From contig JAWSVM010000007.1 of assembly GCA_033851915.1 (NCBI GenBank), positions 124,001 to 188,000 of the forward strand: a stretch of DNA of 64,000 nt, given 5' to 3'. Under the pieces are notes generated by a model. The model saw nothing but the letters and a program-made list of their open reading frames with translations, was not told where the DNA came from and ran no database searches. Position 1 is the stretch's first letter, and the number at the start of each line of letters is the position of its first letter. Position numbers and translations under genes: made by a program. Shown one piece after another: positions 7,669 to 16,306 of the stretch. Source of the stretch: UBA1672 sp033851915 (GTDB taxonomy: Bacteria; Pseudomonadota; Alphaproteobacteria; Micavibrionales; Micavibrionaceae).

Positions 7669-9612
7669 CTAAGCAGATTTTTCTTCATCATCTGTTTCTT
7701 CTTCGATCTCAAGATCAGTGAAGTCAGCGTCAATTGCATCATCATCAGAAGGGCTTCCTGCATCATCGGATGCTTCTTCGCTATCCGCTTCACCAGCTGC
7801 ATCTTCTTGCGCTTGGCGGTATGCCAGTTCGCCCAGTTTCATGCTTGCCTGCGTCAGAGCATCATTCTTTTCTTTGATGTCTGTTGCGTCTTCGCCTTCT
7901 AATGCTGTTTTCAAATCAGAGATCGCCGCTTCGACTGTGGCTTTTTCGTCGTCTGGGACTTTATCGCCAAGCTCTTCTATTGAGCTTTCCGTTGCGTGGA
8001 TCATTGCTTCTGCTTGATTACGCATTTCAACTGTTTCGCGTTTTTTTGCGTCTGAATCTGCATTGGCTTCTGCGTCTTTAACCATTTGATCGATATCTTC
8101 ATCAGATAGACCACCAGAGGCTTGAATACGGATTTGCTGTTCCTTATTCGTTGCTTTGTCTTTGGCAGAAACATTGACGAGACCGTTCACATCAATATCG
8201 AAGGTGACTTCGATTTGCGGTATACCGCGCGGAGCAGGGGGGACGCCAACAAGGTCGAATTGTCCTAACACTTTATTGTCTGCGGCCATTTCACGCTCTC
8301 CTTGGAAAACGCGGATGGTTACGGCATTCTGATTATCTTCCGCCGTGGAGAACACTTGAGATTTCTTGGTCGGAATTGTCGTATTACGCTCAATCAAACG
8401 TGTGAACACGCCGCCCAATGTTTCGATACCAAGTGAAAGTGGTGTCACATCAAGAAGCAGAACATCCTTCACGTCGCCGCGTAGGATACCGCCCTGAATA
8501 GCCGCGCCATTGGCAACAACTTCATCAGGGTTAACACCTTTATGTGGCTCTTTACCGAAGAAGTCTTTAACCGTTTCGATGATTTTAGGCATGCGGGTCA
8601 TCCCACCAACCATAACAACTTCATCAATTTCAGACGCTTTTAGTCCGGCATCTTTCAGTGCAGATTTAAGCGGGGTAATTGTGCGCTTGATATAGTCAGA
8701 AACAATGCTTTCCAGTTTTGCACGGCTAAGTGAAATTTGTAGATGTTGCGGGCCAGAGGCATCTGCCGTAATAAAGGGCAGGTTAACTTCGGTTTGTGTT
8801 GTGCTGGATAGCTCGATTTTCGCTTTTTCTGCGGCTTCCTTCAAACGTTGAAGTGCGACAGTATCATTACGTAAATCAATGCCTTGCTCTTTTTTGAACT
8901 CATCAGCGAGGTAGTCAATAATGCGCGCATCAAAGTCTTCACCACCAAGGAATGTGTCACCATTGGTTGCTTTCACTTCGAAAACGCCATCGCCGACTTC
9001 CAAAATTGATACGTCGAATGTACCACCACCAAGGTCGTAAACAACGATTGTGCCTGTTGTACCTTTATCCAGACCATAGGCTAACGCCGCGGCTGTGGGT
9101 TCGTTAATGATACGCTCAACTTCAAGACCTGCGATTTTACCCGCGTCTTTCGTGGCTTGGCGCTGTGCATCATTGAAGTATGCAGGCACCGTAATAACGG
9201 CTTTTGTTACAGGTTCACCAAGGTAGCTCTCTGCCGTTTCCTTCATTTTTTGCAAGATCATTGCAGCGATTTGGGACGGGGCGTATTTTTCGCCTTCAAT
9301 TTCGACCCATGCATCGCCATTATCACCTTTGATAATTTTGAAAGGGGCTTTCTTGGCCATTTCCTGTACTTGTGGGTCATCAAAGGGGCGTCCAATAAGA
9401 CGTTTGATGGCGTACACTGTGTTTTCAGGGTTCGTGACGGCTTGGCGTTTTGCAGGTTGTCCGGCCAAGCGCTCTCCATCTTTTGTGAAAGCGATCATGG
9501 ACGGTGTTGTCCGTGCGCCTTCTGCATTTTCGATCACGCGTGGCTCTTTACCATCCATCACGGATACACATGAATTGGTAGTACCTAAGTCAATACCGAT
9601 TACTTTGCTCAT
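7669..9612 (-). CDS. dnaK: Chaperone protein DnaK (Hsp70)
   Basis: The main ATP-driven folding chaperone, working with GrpE and DnaJ in the cytoplasm. The 647 residues include the N-terminal phosphate-binding IGIDLGTTNSCV, the ATPase signatures VYDLGGGTFDVSIL and VVMVGGMTRMPKI, the substrate-binding domain and an acidic tail ending in EEETDDEEKSA. AAGGAA precedes the ATG. The leader of about 175 bases holds a C-run followed by TAAAT, described separately. The neighbours are GrpE upstream (with one unknown gene between) and two J proteins downstream. Confidence 0.99.
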   Translation of the reverse strand: MSKVIGIDLGTTNSCVSVMDGKEPRVIENAEGARTTPSMIAFTKDGERLAGQPAKRQAVTNPENTVYAIKRLIGRPFDDPQVQEMAKKAPFKIIKGDNGDAWVEIEGEKYAPSQIAAMILQKMKETAESYLGEPVTKAVITVPAYFNDAQRQATKDAGKIAGLEVERIINEPTAAALAYGLDKGTTGTIVVYDLGGGTFDVSILEVGDGVFEVKATNGDTFLGGEDFDARIIDYLADEFKKEQGIDLRNDTVALQRLKEAAEKAKIELSSTTQTEVNLPFITADASGPQHLQISLSRAKLESIVSDYIKRTITPLKSALKDAGLKASEIDEVVMVGGMTRMPKIIETVKDFFGKEPHKGVNPDEVVANGAAIQGGILRGDVKDVLLLDVTPLSLGIETLGGVFTRLIERNTTIPTKKSQVFSTAEDNQNAVTIRVFQGEREMAADNKVLGQFDLVGVPPAPRGIPQIEVTFDIDVNGLVNVSAKDKATNKEQQIRIQASGGLSDEDIDQMVKDAEANADSDAKKRETVEMRNQAEAMIHATESSIEELGDKVPDDEKATVEAAISDLKTALEGEDATDIKEKNDALTQASMKLGELAYRQAQEDAAGEADSEEASDDAGSPSDDDAIDADFTDLEIEEETDDEEKSA

Positions 9613-9788
9613 TTTAGTTTCCTTTTAGTTTTGGCGAATTATAAGCAGCCCACACCAGTGGCACCGCATAAATTCCCGAAGGTTTTCATTTAGGGGGGAA
9701 CTATATCAAGAGGACGTACAAAAATCTAGTTTCTGTTACGTAGTTTTTGTAAATATTTTATTAGAATAAGGTTTTATAATCAGGAGTA
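9613..9788 (-). promoter_or_regulatory. dnaK leader region, possible heat-shock control
   Basis: On the minus strand this gap has CTTGAT at 9710-9705 and CCCCCCTAAAT at 9698-9688. These resemble the two halves of a sigma32 promoter (CTTGAA and CCCCATNT), but the spacing is much too short, so the match is uncertain. Downstream, before the AAGGAA ribosome site, are GC-rich segments able to fold (CCTTCGGG and GGTGCCACTGG). I see no CIRCE element (TTAGCACTC with its inverted copy). Confidence 0.3.
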
Positions 9789-10196
9789 TTACATATCCAG
9801 TGATTTTTCAGGCCATACTTGCTGGAAATCATCGTTTACGACGGCGGCATCAAGGCTTAATGGTTGGAACAATGTCTTTGGCGAATCGACTTTGATTACA
9901 GTTTCTATACCGGCTTGTATCATTTGCGCATGCAGGCTTTCGTTGGCGTAGGTTTCTTCGGCGTCATTCAGGTTTATAATCTCTCCCCCAAGGTATGTAA
10001 GGGGTGATATTGCGATATTATCTTCGTCATAGACTGATGTTTTATTTGTATTTGCGGTAAAAAATTGGACGGCAATGGTGCTTTCGGGGATGTCTAAATC
10101 ATTTAAGTCCGTTGTTGTAACTGCGACATCTTGTTCTTCAAGCATGAAGTTTCCGGCTGTTGTGAACCGAACAAATGTATTTTGTAAATCAGGCAT
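9789..10196 (-). CDS. Unknown 135-residue protein inside the chaperone block
   Basis: I do not recognise this protein. It is acidic, has no signal peptide or membrane segment, and reads as a compact beta-rich domain: FVRFTTAGNFMLEEQDVAVTT near the start, then TIAVQFFTAN and SPLTYLGGEIINLNDAEETY. It lies between grpE and dnaK on their strand. A sigma70 promoter with both hexamers perfect stands directly upstream. The coding sequence fills the gap cleanly and has normal codon use. A role tied to the chaperones is suggested only by position. Confidence 0.75.
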   Translation of the reverse strand: MPDLQNTFVRFTTAGNFMLEEQDVAVTTTDLNDLDIPESTIAVQFFTANTNKTSVYDEDNIAISPLTYLGGEIINLNDAEETYANESLHAQMIQAGIETVIKVDSPKTLFQPLSLDAAVVNDDFQQVWPEKSLDM

Positions 10197-10227
10197 TTTT
10201 TATTCTTACTTCGTTTTCGTCTATATG

Positions 10228-10257
10228 ATTATATTTCACATAACAATGAAGTGTCAA
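10228..10257 (-). promoter_or_regulatory. Consensus sigma70 promoter for the unknown gene at 10196
   Basis: On the minus strand TTGACA (10257-10252) and TATAAT (10233-10228) both match consensus exactly, with an 18-base spacer. Transcription would begin near 10221, about 25 bases before the ATG. The -35 overlaps a 6-bp inverted repeat (AAGTGT/ACACTT) at the end of grpE, which may be chance or an operator. Confidence 0.75.
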
Positions 10258-10260
10258 GTT

Positions 10261-10941
10261 TTACACTTGTGTGTCGATTGTGCTGCCGGTCTCTCCGGTT
10301 GTTGGTTGCTCTGCTGGTTTGGCGATACCAACGCGGGCAGGGCGCAAAATGCGACCATTTAGAGTGTATCCAGGTTCTATCACTTGGATAATCGTTCCTC
10401 TTGCTTTATCAGGCATGGGGGTTTCGAACATGACTTCGTGAAAATTAGGGTCGAAGCGTTCGTCTAAAGGTTCTGTTTTCTTGATGCCGTTTTTCTCAAA
10501 GCAGCGTAGGAGTTCTCTTTCTGTGGCATCAATACCATCAGTCAGATTTTTAATCTGGGGATGTTGTGCTTGCAACTCTTCAGGGATGGCATCAAGGGCA
10601 CGGCGGAGATTATCAGCAACGCTCAATATATCGCGGGCAAAACCTGACACGGCGAATTTGGAAGCATCTTCACGCTCTTTTAGTGCGCGTTTGCGCCCAT
10701 TCTCAGCCTCGGCGACTGTGCGCATCATCAGATCTTTTGTACGCTCCAGCTCTGTCTCCAGAAGGGTTATGCGCATTTGATCTTCGCTTGGTTGATTATT
10801 GGCAGGAGAGGTCGTTGCTTCCGAGTCTAAATCATCGGAAAAGGAATCGTATTCCAGTTCTTCGTTGTCCGTATGATACTCGTTGCGTGCGTCTTTCTCT
10901 GCCTGTGTTTGTTGAGCAGAATTATCCTCTTCATGAGACAT
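10261..10941 (-). CDS. grpE: Nucleotide exchange factor GrpE
   Basis: Releases ADP from DnaK so the chaperone can cycle. The 226 residues comprise an acidic, disordered N terminus (about 1-55), a long helix (EDQMRITLLETELERTKDLM and on), and the C-terminal beta domain with the family signature around HEVMFETPMPDKARGTIIQV and GYTLNGRILRPARVGIA. AGGA lies upstream of the ATG. It opens the minus-strand chaperone block. No hrcA gene is next to it; the usual partner position holds a secreted unknown. Confidence 0.96.
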   Translation of the reverse strand: MSHEEDNSAQQTQAEKDARNEYHTDNEELEYDSFSDDLDSEATTSPANNQPSEDQMRITLLETELERTKDLMMRTVAEAENGRKRALKEREDASKFAVSGFARDILSVADNLRRALDAIPEELQAQHPQIKNLTDGIDATERELLRCFEKNGIKKTEPLDERFDPNFHEVMFETPMPDKARGTIIQVIEPGYTLNGRILRPARVGIAKPAEQPTTGETGSTIDTQV

Positions 10942-11029
10942 TTTGTCGCATCCTAACGTGGTGATTTGTTGTATAAAAGCTACACAAGTATACTTATATT
11001 ACACATGTTGCGTGATGATGGAGGTCTTA

Positions 11030-11920
11030 TTAATACAGGCGCTTTGAATATCTTCTGTTGAATGTATTCTTTGTGCGTTTTGCAATAATTTTCAGATTAT
11101 GAGACACTTCAACGGGGCCGTTGGCGCCATATCTTGTTTCAGTAACTGTGATTTGACCAACAGGAACTCTTGTTTCAAGAGAGTCGAGACCTTTTGTTAA
11201 ACGCCCATCTGTATCCGAGAAAACAACGTAGTTGTGAGCATCGTGTGGAAAGTGATAGTCCTTCACAACCTTTTCAATTGGTGTAAGCCCTTGTGCCATA
11301 CCAAACGCACGAATAGCATCACGCACATCGTCTCTGTTCTTCGCATTAGGTGCTTGCAATGTCACTGTGTTTTTCGGGTGGAACCAAAAAATAATGTGTT
11401 TTTCCTGATGAGGTGATGTTGATGTGAATTTCAGGTTGTTCTTGGTGGTTTTAATATCAACGATTTGAAAGTCACCATATTCTCTGCTTTTAAGCTGTAT
11501 ATGCTCAATTTTCTTAGCTATTAATTTGTCACGATCAAGTAACACGTCAAAGAACGATTCGTTTCCGTTTACCTGACAGGCATAATGAGCGTATAGAGGC
11601 TCTTTATCGTTAAGCAATGTTTGGGACTCAACAACTTCGATTTTCATCGTGTTACCGATTGTTTTAACTTCAACATAATTTCCTGTTGTGTGCGCACAGC
11701 CTGAAACTTTTCCAACTGAACTGACGCGCATTGTAAAGGTGTTATCCGATAGATGCGGTGTATTGAAAAAAGCAATCCGATATGAATTGTGAGTGAACAG
11801 ATTTGCGGATGTTCCTTCTTCTTGCTCATAATCCTTCACATCTGCGCGTGCAGAGAGGGGAAGAGCCATGCTGATGAATATCATTGAGAATAGGAAAGAA
11901 GAAAATAATTTTTGTATCAT
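11030..11920 (-). CDS. Secreted protein of unknown function
   Basis: Not recognised. The 296 residues begin with a clear signal peptide (MIQKLFSSFLFSMIFISM, cleavage after about ARA), so it is exported. The mature part is beta-rich, with two central cysteines in GCAHTTGNY and HYACQVNG, and a C terminus rich in Arg and Lys (NTFNRRYSKRLY). I take the ATG at 11920; an upstream in-frame TTG at 11935 would only lengthen the signal peptide. It sits between grpE and rph, where alphaproteobacteria often carry hrcA. Confidence 0.75.
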   Translation of the reverse strand: MIQKLFSSFLFSMIFISMALPLSARADVKDYEQEEGTSANLFTHNSYRIAFFNTPHLSDNTFTMRVSSVGKVSGCAHTTGNYVEVKTIGNTMKIEVVESQTLLNDKEPLYAHYACQVNGNESFFDVLLDRDKLIAKKIEHIQLKSREYGDFQIVDIKTTKNNLKFTSTSPHQEKHIIFWFHPKNTVTLQAPNAKNRDDVRDAIRAFGMAQGLTPIEKVVKDYHFPHDAHNYVVFSDTDGRLTKGLDSLETRVPVGQITVTETRYGANGPVEVSHNLKIIAKRTKNTFNRRYSKRLY

Positions 11921-12122
11921 AATATTAAAACCCAAATTAGTGTGCTACTGCGCAACGATCTTACAGTGGAAAACGATATTACGCAAAACATATCTTTGAT
12001 ATTGAAGGTTTTTTGTTGTTTTTCGGTTTAAATTTCATCTTTATTGTGCCTGAAATTGACAATTGGTTTTATGTGGGTAATGGTGGCGCACCGTTTTAGA
12101 TATTATATAAGGATAACAGAGT

Positions 12123-12842
12123 ATGCCCCGTCCATCAGGCCGCAATTTAAATGATTTAAGAGCCGTGGAAATTATTCCCGGTTTTTCAAAACACGCAGAA
12201 GGATCATGCTTGATCAAATTCGGAGATACGCATGTTTTGTGTACTGCTAGTGTTGAAGAGCGTGTTCCGGGGTGGATGAAGAATTCTGGAAAAGGTTGGG
12301 TTACCGCTGAATATGGTATGTTGCCGCGCTCCACAAATTCTCGTATGGATCGTGAAGCGGCCCGCGGAAAGCAATCCGGCCGGACGCAGGAAATTCAACG
12401 CTTGATCGGGCGCGCTTTGCGGGCGGTTGTTGATATGAAAAAATTGGGCGAGCGTCAGGTGCGTATTGATTGTGATGTTATTCAAGCTGATGGCGGCACG
12501 CGCACGGCGGCGATTACGGGTGGATATGTGGCGCTTCATCTGGCAATGCAACATTTGGTGAATATCGGCGCATTGGATGAAATTCCGATGAGCGATAGTG
12601 TTTCGGCAATTTCGTGTGGCATATATAAAGGTGAGCCTGTGCTTGACCTTGATTATGATGAAGACTCCGATGCCGATACAGATGCAAATTTTGTGATTAC
12701 AGGTAAAGGCGGTATTTGTGAAATTCAAGGTACGGCTGAGAAAGAGCCATTCTCGGAAGATGAATTTTTGGCATTATTGGCTTTGGCTAAGGCAGGCTGT
12801 TTAGACCTTAGAGAAGTACAGAATAAGGCTTTGGGGTTGTAA
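12123..12842 (+). CDS. rph: Ribonuclease PH
   Basis: Phosphate-dependent 3'-5' exonuclease that trims tRNA precursors. The 239 residues cover the full family, with RPSGRNLNDLR at the start, the RNA-binding arginines in SRMDREAARGKQSGRTQEIQ, and the phosphate site GGTRTAAITGGYVAL. It leads the rph-rdgB-hemW cluster with one base between rph and rdgB, and is divergent from the chaperone block, an arrangement common in alphaproteobacteria. The promoter is not obvious: TTGACA at 12056-12061 lacks a matching -10. Confidence 0.98.
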   Translation: MPRPSGRNLNDLRAVEIIPGFSKHAEGSCLIKFGDTHVLCTASVEERVPGWMKNSGKGWVTAEYGMLPRSTNSRMDREAARGKQSGRTQEIQRLIGRALRAVVDMKKLGERQVRIDCDVIQADGGTRTAAITGGYVALHLAMQHLVNIGALDEIPMSDSVSAISCGIYKGEPVLDLDYDEDSDADTDANFVITGKGGICEIQGTAEKEPFSEDEFLALLALAKAGCLDLREVQNKALGL

Positions 12843-12843
12843 T

Positions 12844-13440
12844 ATGCGCCAATTTGACGGTGATGAGCTGCTGATCGCAACACATAACAAGGGCAAAGCG
12901 CGTGAAATATCGGCGTTGCTCTCGCCTTATGTCTCGACATTTTATACGGCGGATGATCTTGGATTGCCGGAACCGGAAGAAACGGGCGCAACATTTGTGG
13001 AGAATGCTATTTTGAAAGCTCAAGCTGCCGCGCAGGCTTGTGGCAAGGTATCTCTTGCAGATGATAGTGGCTTGGCGGTGCATGCGCTTGGCGGCGATCC
13101 GGGGATTTATTCTGCACGTTGGGGCGGGGCGGATAAGGATTTTAATTTGGCAATGCGCAAGGTTCATGATGCATTAGGTAGGGAAGAAGATCGCAGTGCT
13201 TCTTTTGTATGCGTACTTGCGCTTGGTTGGCCTGATGGGCATTCAGAAGTGTTTGAAGGGTTTGTTCATGGCTCAATTACGTGGCCGATGCGCGGTACAC
13301 GTGGTTTTGGATATGATCCTATCTTTCAGGCGAATGATTACAGCGTAAGCTTCGCCGAAATGGAACCTGAGGAGAAGCAGGCAATATCTCATCGGGCAAA
13401 TGCCTTTAAGTTGCTGGTTAAAAACTGCTTAGAAGGATAA
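12844..13440 (+). CDS. rdgB: XTP/dITP diphosphatase
   Basis: Removes deaminated purine nucleotides (ITP, dITP, XTP) from the pool by releasing pyrophosphate. The 198 residues show ATHNKGKAREI near the N terminus, the metal-binding DDSGL, the ARWGG segment and the GFGYDPIF motif of the Ham1 family. Its ATG follows the rph stop by one base, implying coupled translation. Confidence 0.97.
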   Translation: MRQFDGDELLIATHNKGKAREISALLSPYVSTFYTADDLGLPEPEETGATFVENAILKAQAAAQACGKVSLADDSGLAVHALGGDPGIYSARWGGADKDFNLAMRKVHDALGREEDRSASFVCVLALGWPDGHSEVFEGFVHGSITWPMRGTRGFGYDPIFQANDYSVSFAEMEPEEKQAISHRANAFKLLVKNCLEG

Positions 13441-13447
13441 TTCTCCC

Positions 13448-14605
13448 GTGTTTCGTGATAATCAGATGGGGGTTTATATTCATTGGCCTTTTTGCGCGGC
13501 AAAATGCCCGTATTGTGATTTTAATTCTCATGTCCGTGGCGCTTTTGACCAGAAGGAATGGGCAGAAGCATATGTTCGATCTCTGGAATATTACGCTGAA
13601 CTTTTACCTGATAAGCAGGTTGTGTCGATTTTCTTCGGGGGCGGAACGCCTTCATTAATGGCACCTGAAACGGTGCAGGTGATGATTGATGCGGTGCAGA
13701 GATTATGGGGGTGTGTGAATGATATTGAAATTACATTAGAAGCAAACCCAACATCGGTTGAAATCGGAAAGTTTAAAGCCTTTAAAGAGGCTGGTATTAC
13801 GCGCATATCATTGGGGGTGCAGGCACTTAATGATAAGGATCTGGCATTTTTAGGGCGTGAGCATAGTGTGGAGGAAGCATTTAAGGCGATTGATATCGCA
13901 GGTGAATGTTTTGAGCGTTATAGCTTTGACTTGATTTATGGCCGCCCTGAACAAACTTTACAGGACTGGGAGGCAGAATTAACGCGTGGATTATCTTATG
14001 CGCGTGGGCACATGTCGCTGTATCAGCTGACGATTGAACGTAATACGCCTTTTTATATGCAGTATAATCGTGGTGCATTCTCTATTCCCGATGATGTTAA
14101 AGGTGCGGAGTTTTATCACCTGACCCAAGATATTATGGAAGGTGCAGGCCTGCCTGCGTATGAGGTGTCTAATTACGCACAAGAGGGGCAGGCGTGCCGC
14201 CATAATCTGGTTTATTGGTATATGGCAGATTATATCGGTGTGGGTGCGGGGGCGCATGGGCGCTTTATGAATAGTGGTAATAAGTTTGCGAGCAGGGATC
14301 ACAGTGCGCCGGAGATATGGCTGAAGCGCGTGCAGGAAAAAGGCAATGGCGCGCATGCATTTGAGACGTTGAGTGCAGATGATCGTTTTGTTGAATGCTT
14401 GATGATGGGCTTACGTCTACGTGAGGGTGTGTCGATCAAGCGATGTGAAGCTTTATCTGGCCTTGCATTTGATAGTGTGATTGACGGCGATAAGCTGCAA
14501 ACGGTTTGTGATGAAGGGTGGGCGCATGTCACTGACGATCAGATACACTTAACGCGCGAAGGCTTGTTGCGTTTAAATGCTCTGATTCCGTTTATTCTTC
14601 AGTGA
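13448..14605 (+). CDS. hemW: Heme chaperone HemW (radical SAM, HemN-like)
   Basis: Radical SAM protein related to coproporphyrinogen dehydrogenase; members of this short branch bind and deliver heme. The cluster cysteines are C16, C20 and C23 in FCAAKCPYCDF. The SAM-binding FFGGGTPSL and the C-terminal winged helix domain are present, with 385 residues in total. The start codon is GTG with AAGGA about ten bases upstream at the end of rdgB; an ATG six codons later is the alternative. It completes the rph-rdgB-hemW operon. The branch lacks the extra N-terminal cysteine of true HemN, supporting HemW. Confidence 0.93.
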   Translation: MFRDNQMGVYIHWPFCAAKCPYCDFNSHVRGAFDQKEWAEAYVRSLEYYAELLPDKQVVSIFFGGGTPSLMAPETVQVMIDAVQRLWGCVNDIEITLEANPTSVEIGKFKAFKEAGITRISLGVQALNDKDLAFLGREHSVEEAFKAIDIAGECFERYSFDLIYGRPEQTLQDWEAELTRGLSYARGHMSLYQLTIERNTPFYMQYNRGAFSIPDDVKGAEFYHLTQDIMEGAGLPAYEVSNYAQEGQACRHNLVYWYMADYIGVGAGAHGRFMNSGNKFASRDHSAPEIWLKRVQEKGNGAHAFETLSADDRFVECLMMGLRLREGVSIKRCEALSGLAFDSVIDGDKLQTVCDEGWAHVTDDQIHLTREGLLRLNALIPFILQ

Positions 14606-14611
14606 ATGGGT

Positions 14612-16180
14612 TTATTTAAGATTCAGTGTTGATGTGTCTTTCCCATTGACGGTGATCGAACCTTGCGGGTTGGCCTCAAAATCAAAGGTGTAAATCGTTT
14701 TCCCATTCTCGTCAGTGCTTGTGTTACCTAAAGATTTTAGTGTTTCTAAATTCTTGATGGTGTTCATGGTTGCTTTATTTTCCGGATCACGCGGAATTTT
14801 GGTTAACAGGTCATCCAGACCTTTAAATATCATCTGAAATTTTGCCGAAAATCCCATGGCCGCAGTCAGATCCGTCAGAACCTTTCCGTTTAAAGAGACA
14901 TCATACACGTCATTTTTGATGCTATTATCTGTTACGATCAATTGTGTATTGGCTTGCGACAGAATGGCGGGGAGCTTCATCAGGGCAGTAAAACCGACTA
15001 TCCCAGCAGAATCCGGATTTTTAACCAAAGACGCAGCACTGTTTTTCATCATTCTGGAGAGTGTAAGATATGGAATATTTTCTGCTCTGATATCCAGATT
15101 GGTATGTGTTGGTAAGGACGTAGAGAACGCCTGAGGATTCTCTCCTTGTATATCAAGTGCGTCATGTCCCATTTTAATGTGCAGCGTACCGTTTTCAGAA
15201 TTTATGTTGTCAGAACCAAATTCTATAAATGCAGAACCGATTTTTACACTATCAAGATCTTCATCATTGTCTTCGGCAGTAGAAACAATCTCCATGTTTT
15301 TAAGGGCGTATTTGATGTTAAGGCTGCTCATATTGATGTCGTACATATCAAGAATCATGTCCAAAACACCTTGGCTATCAATGTTTTCAGCATCGCTTTC
15401 ATCATCCATTTTTTCCAGAGATTTAAAAACATCGGCATGTTTTAGAAGTTTGGCTTTATATTCCAGAAGTGTGGGCAAAGCCAAGTCTGTTACTGTAGAG
15501 GAAATTTTTAGTTCTTCTGTCTTTATAGAGATGCCGTCTTCCGGCTTTACGACTACTAAATTATTGATAAGGAAATGTCCGGGGCCTGAAAATGTGCCCG
15601 CTTCATTCTTGTCAAAGTTTGTGTAGAGTTGAAGGTTGCCAATGGAGGCTCCGGTATCTTGGTCTCCTACTTTAAAATGTAGATCTGATAGGTTCATGTT
15701 CATTTTGGTGAAATAGCCAAGTGTATCGTCAAACAGAGCAATGATATTTTGCGATCCAAAACTTATTGTGAAATCTTCACCGGTCTCACCGGACATCGTC
15801 ATGGCTTCTGGCAGTGTCCAGACTGTTTTCCAATATCCGGCTTGGTCATCGGGCATTGCGTTAATGGAAATGATACCCATGTCAAAAGTCTGTTCACTGG
15901 CTTTCGTGTCTTCGCCATCTTCTGTGGGTGTTATAATCGGGCTTTTTAACAGAATGCGGGGCAGGGTAATGGTGTAATAGTCGCTTTCTTGTTTAACGCT
16001 GAGTTCACCTTCATAGATCACACGCACAGAGCCAAAGGCTTCGTTGACTTCTTTTTGATATGCAAGGATGTCCCCAAAGGATGTTTTAAGCTTTTGCGCA
16101 CCTTGAGCATTGATTTCCGCTGCCATAAGATTAAGGGGAAAAAGAAGCATAACAAATAGGATTGAAGCGAGCCGGATCAT
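14612..16180 (-). CDS. Large exported protein of unknown function
   Basis: Not recognised with confidence. The 522 residues start with a signal peptide (MIRLASILFVMLLFPLNLMA, cleavage after about AAE). The rest is a long run of beta-strand repeats with alternating polar and hydrophobic residues and repeated statements of the type LHFKVGD, LNIKYALKN, IKMGHDALDIQGEN, recalling periplasmic AsmA- or YdgA-like proteins, though I cannot assign the family. AGAGGAAA lies eight bases before the ATG at 16180, which fixes the start against a longer upstream frame. It converges on hemW with six bases between. Confidence 0.75.
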   Translation of the reverse strand: MIRLASILFVMLLFPLNLMAAEINAQGAQKLKTSFGDILAYQKEVNEAFGSVRVIYEGELSVKQESDYYTITLPRILLKSPIITPTEDGEDTKASEQTFDMGIISINAMPDDQAGYWKTVWTLPEAMTMSGETGEDFTISFGSQNIIALFDDTLGYFTKMNMNLSDLHFKVGDQDTGASIGNLQLYTNFDKNEAGTFSGPGHFLINNLVVVKPEDGISIKTEELKISSTVTDLALPTLLEYKAKLLKHADVFKSLEKMDDESDAENIDSQGVLDMILDMYDINMSSLNIKYALKNMEIVSTAEDNDEDLDSVKIGSAFIEFGSDNINSENGTLHIKMGHDALDIQGENPQAFSTSLPTHTNLDIRAENIPYLTLSRMMKNSAASLVKNPDSAGIVGFTALMKLPAILSQANTQLIVTDNSIKNDVYDVSLNGKVLTDLTAAMGFSAKFQMIFKGLDDLLTKIPRDPENKATMNTIKNLETLKSLGNTSTDENGKTIYTFDFEANPQGSITVNGKDTSTLNLK

Positions 16181-16240
16181 GGATTTTCCTCTAAAAATTG
16201 TAATAAAGCACTTTTGTTTGGTGAATTTATAGAAAAACTC

Positions 16241-16270
16241 TTGCCGTGTCCAAGGATAAACGGCATTAAT
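16241..16270 (+). promoter_or_regulatory. Possible promoter of the helicase-tail gene
   Basis: TTGCCG at 16241-16246 and ATTAAT at 16265-16270 are 18 bases apart, each matching four consensus positions. Transcription would start near 16277, close to the start codon, giving a very short leader. Confidence 0.3.
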
Positions 16271-16306
16271 ATCCAAACAGATTAACAATTGGCGTATTTA
16301 CAGGTT

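Noticed and set aside
7718..8017. Open frame of about 100 codons on the plus strand opposite the dnaK C terminus
   Set aside because: It mirrors the acidic, Ala/Asp/Glu-rich dnaK tail and gives a Ser/Ala-rich product; no ribosome site and the minus-strand gene is certain.
9613..9788. CIRCE element before dnaK
   Set aside because: I looked for TTAGCACTC with its inverted copy here and before grpE and saw neither half.
12056..12083. TTGACA upstream of rph as a promoter
   Set aside because: No acceptable -10 box occurs 16-18 bases downstream.
14612..16288. Longer form of the exported protein starting at 16288
   Set aside because: The extra 36 residues would mask the signal peptide; AGAGGAAA before the ATG at 16180 fits better.
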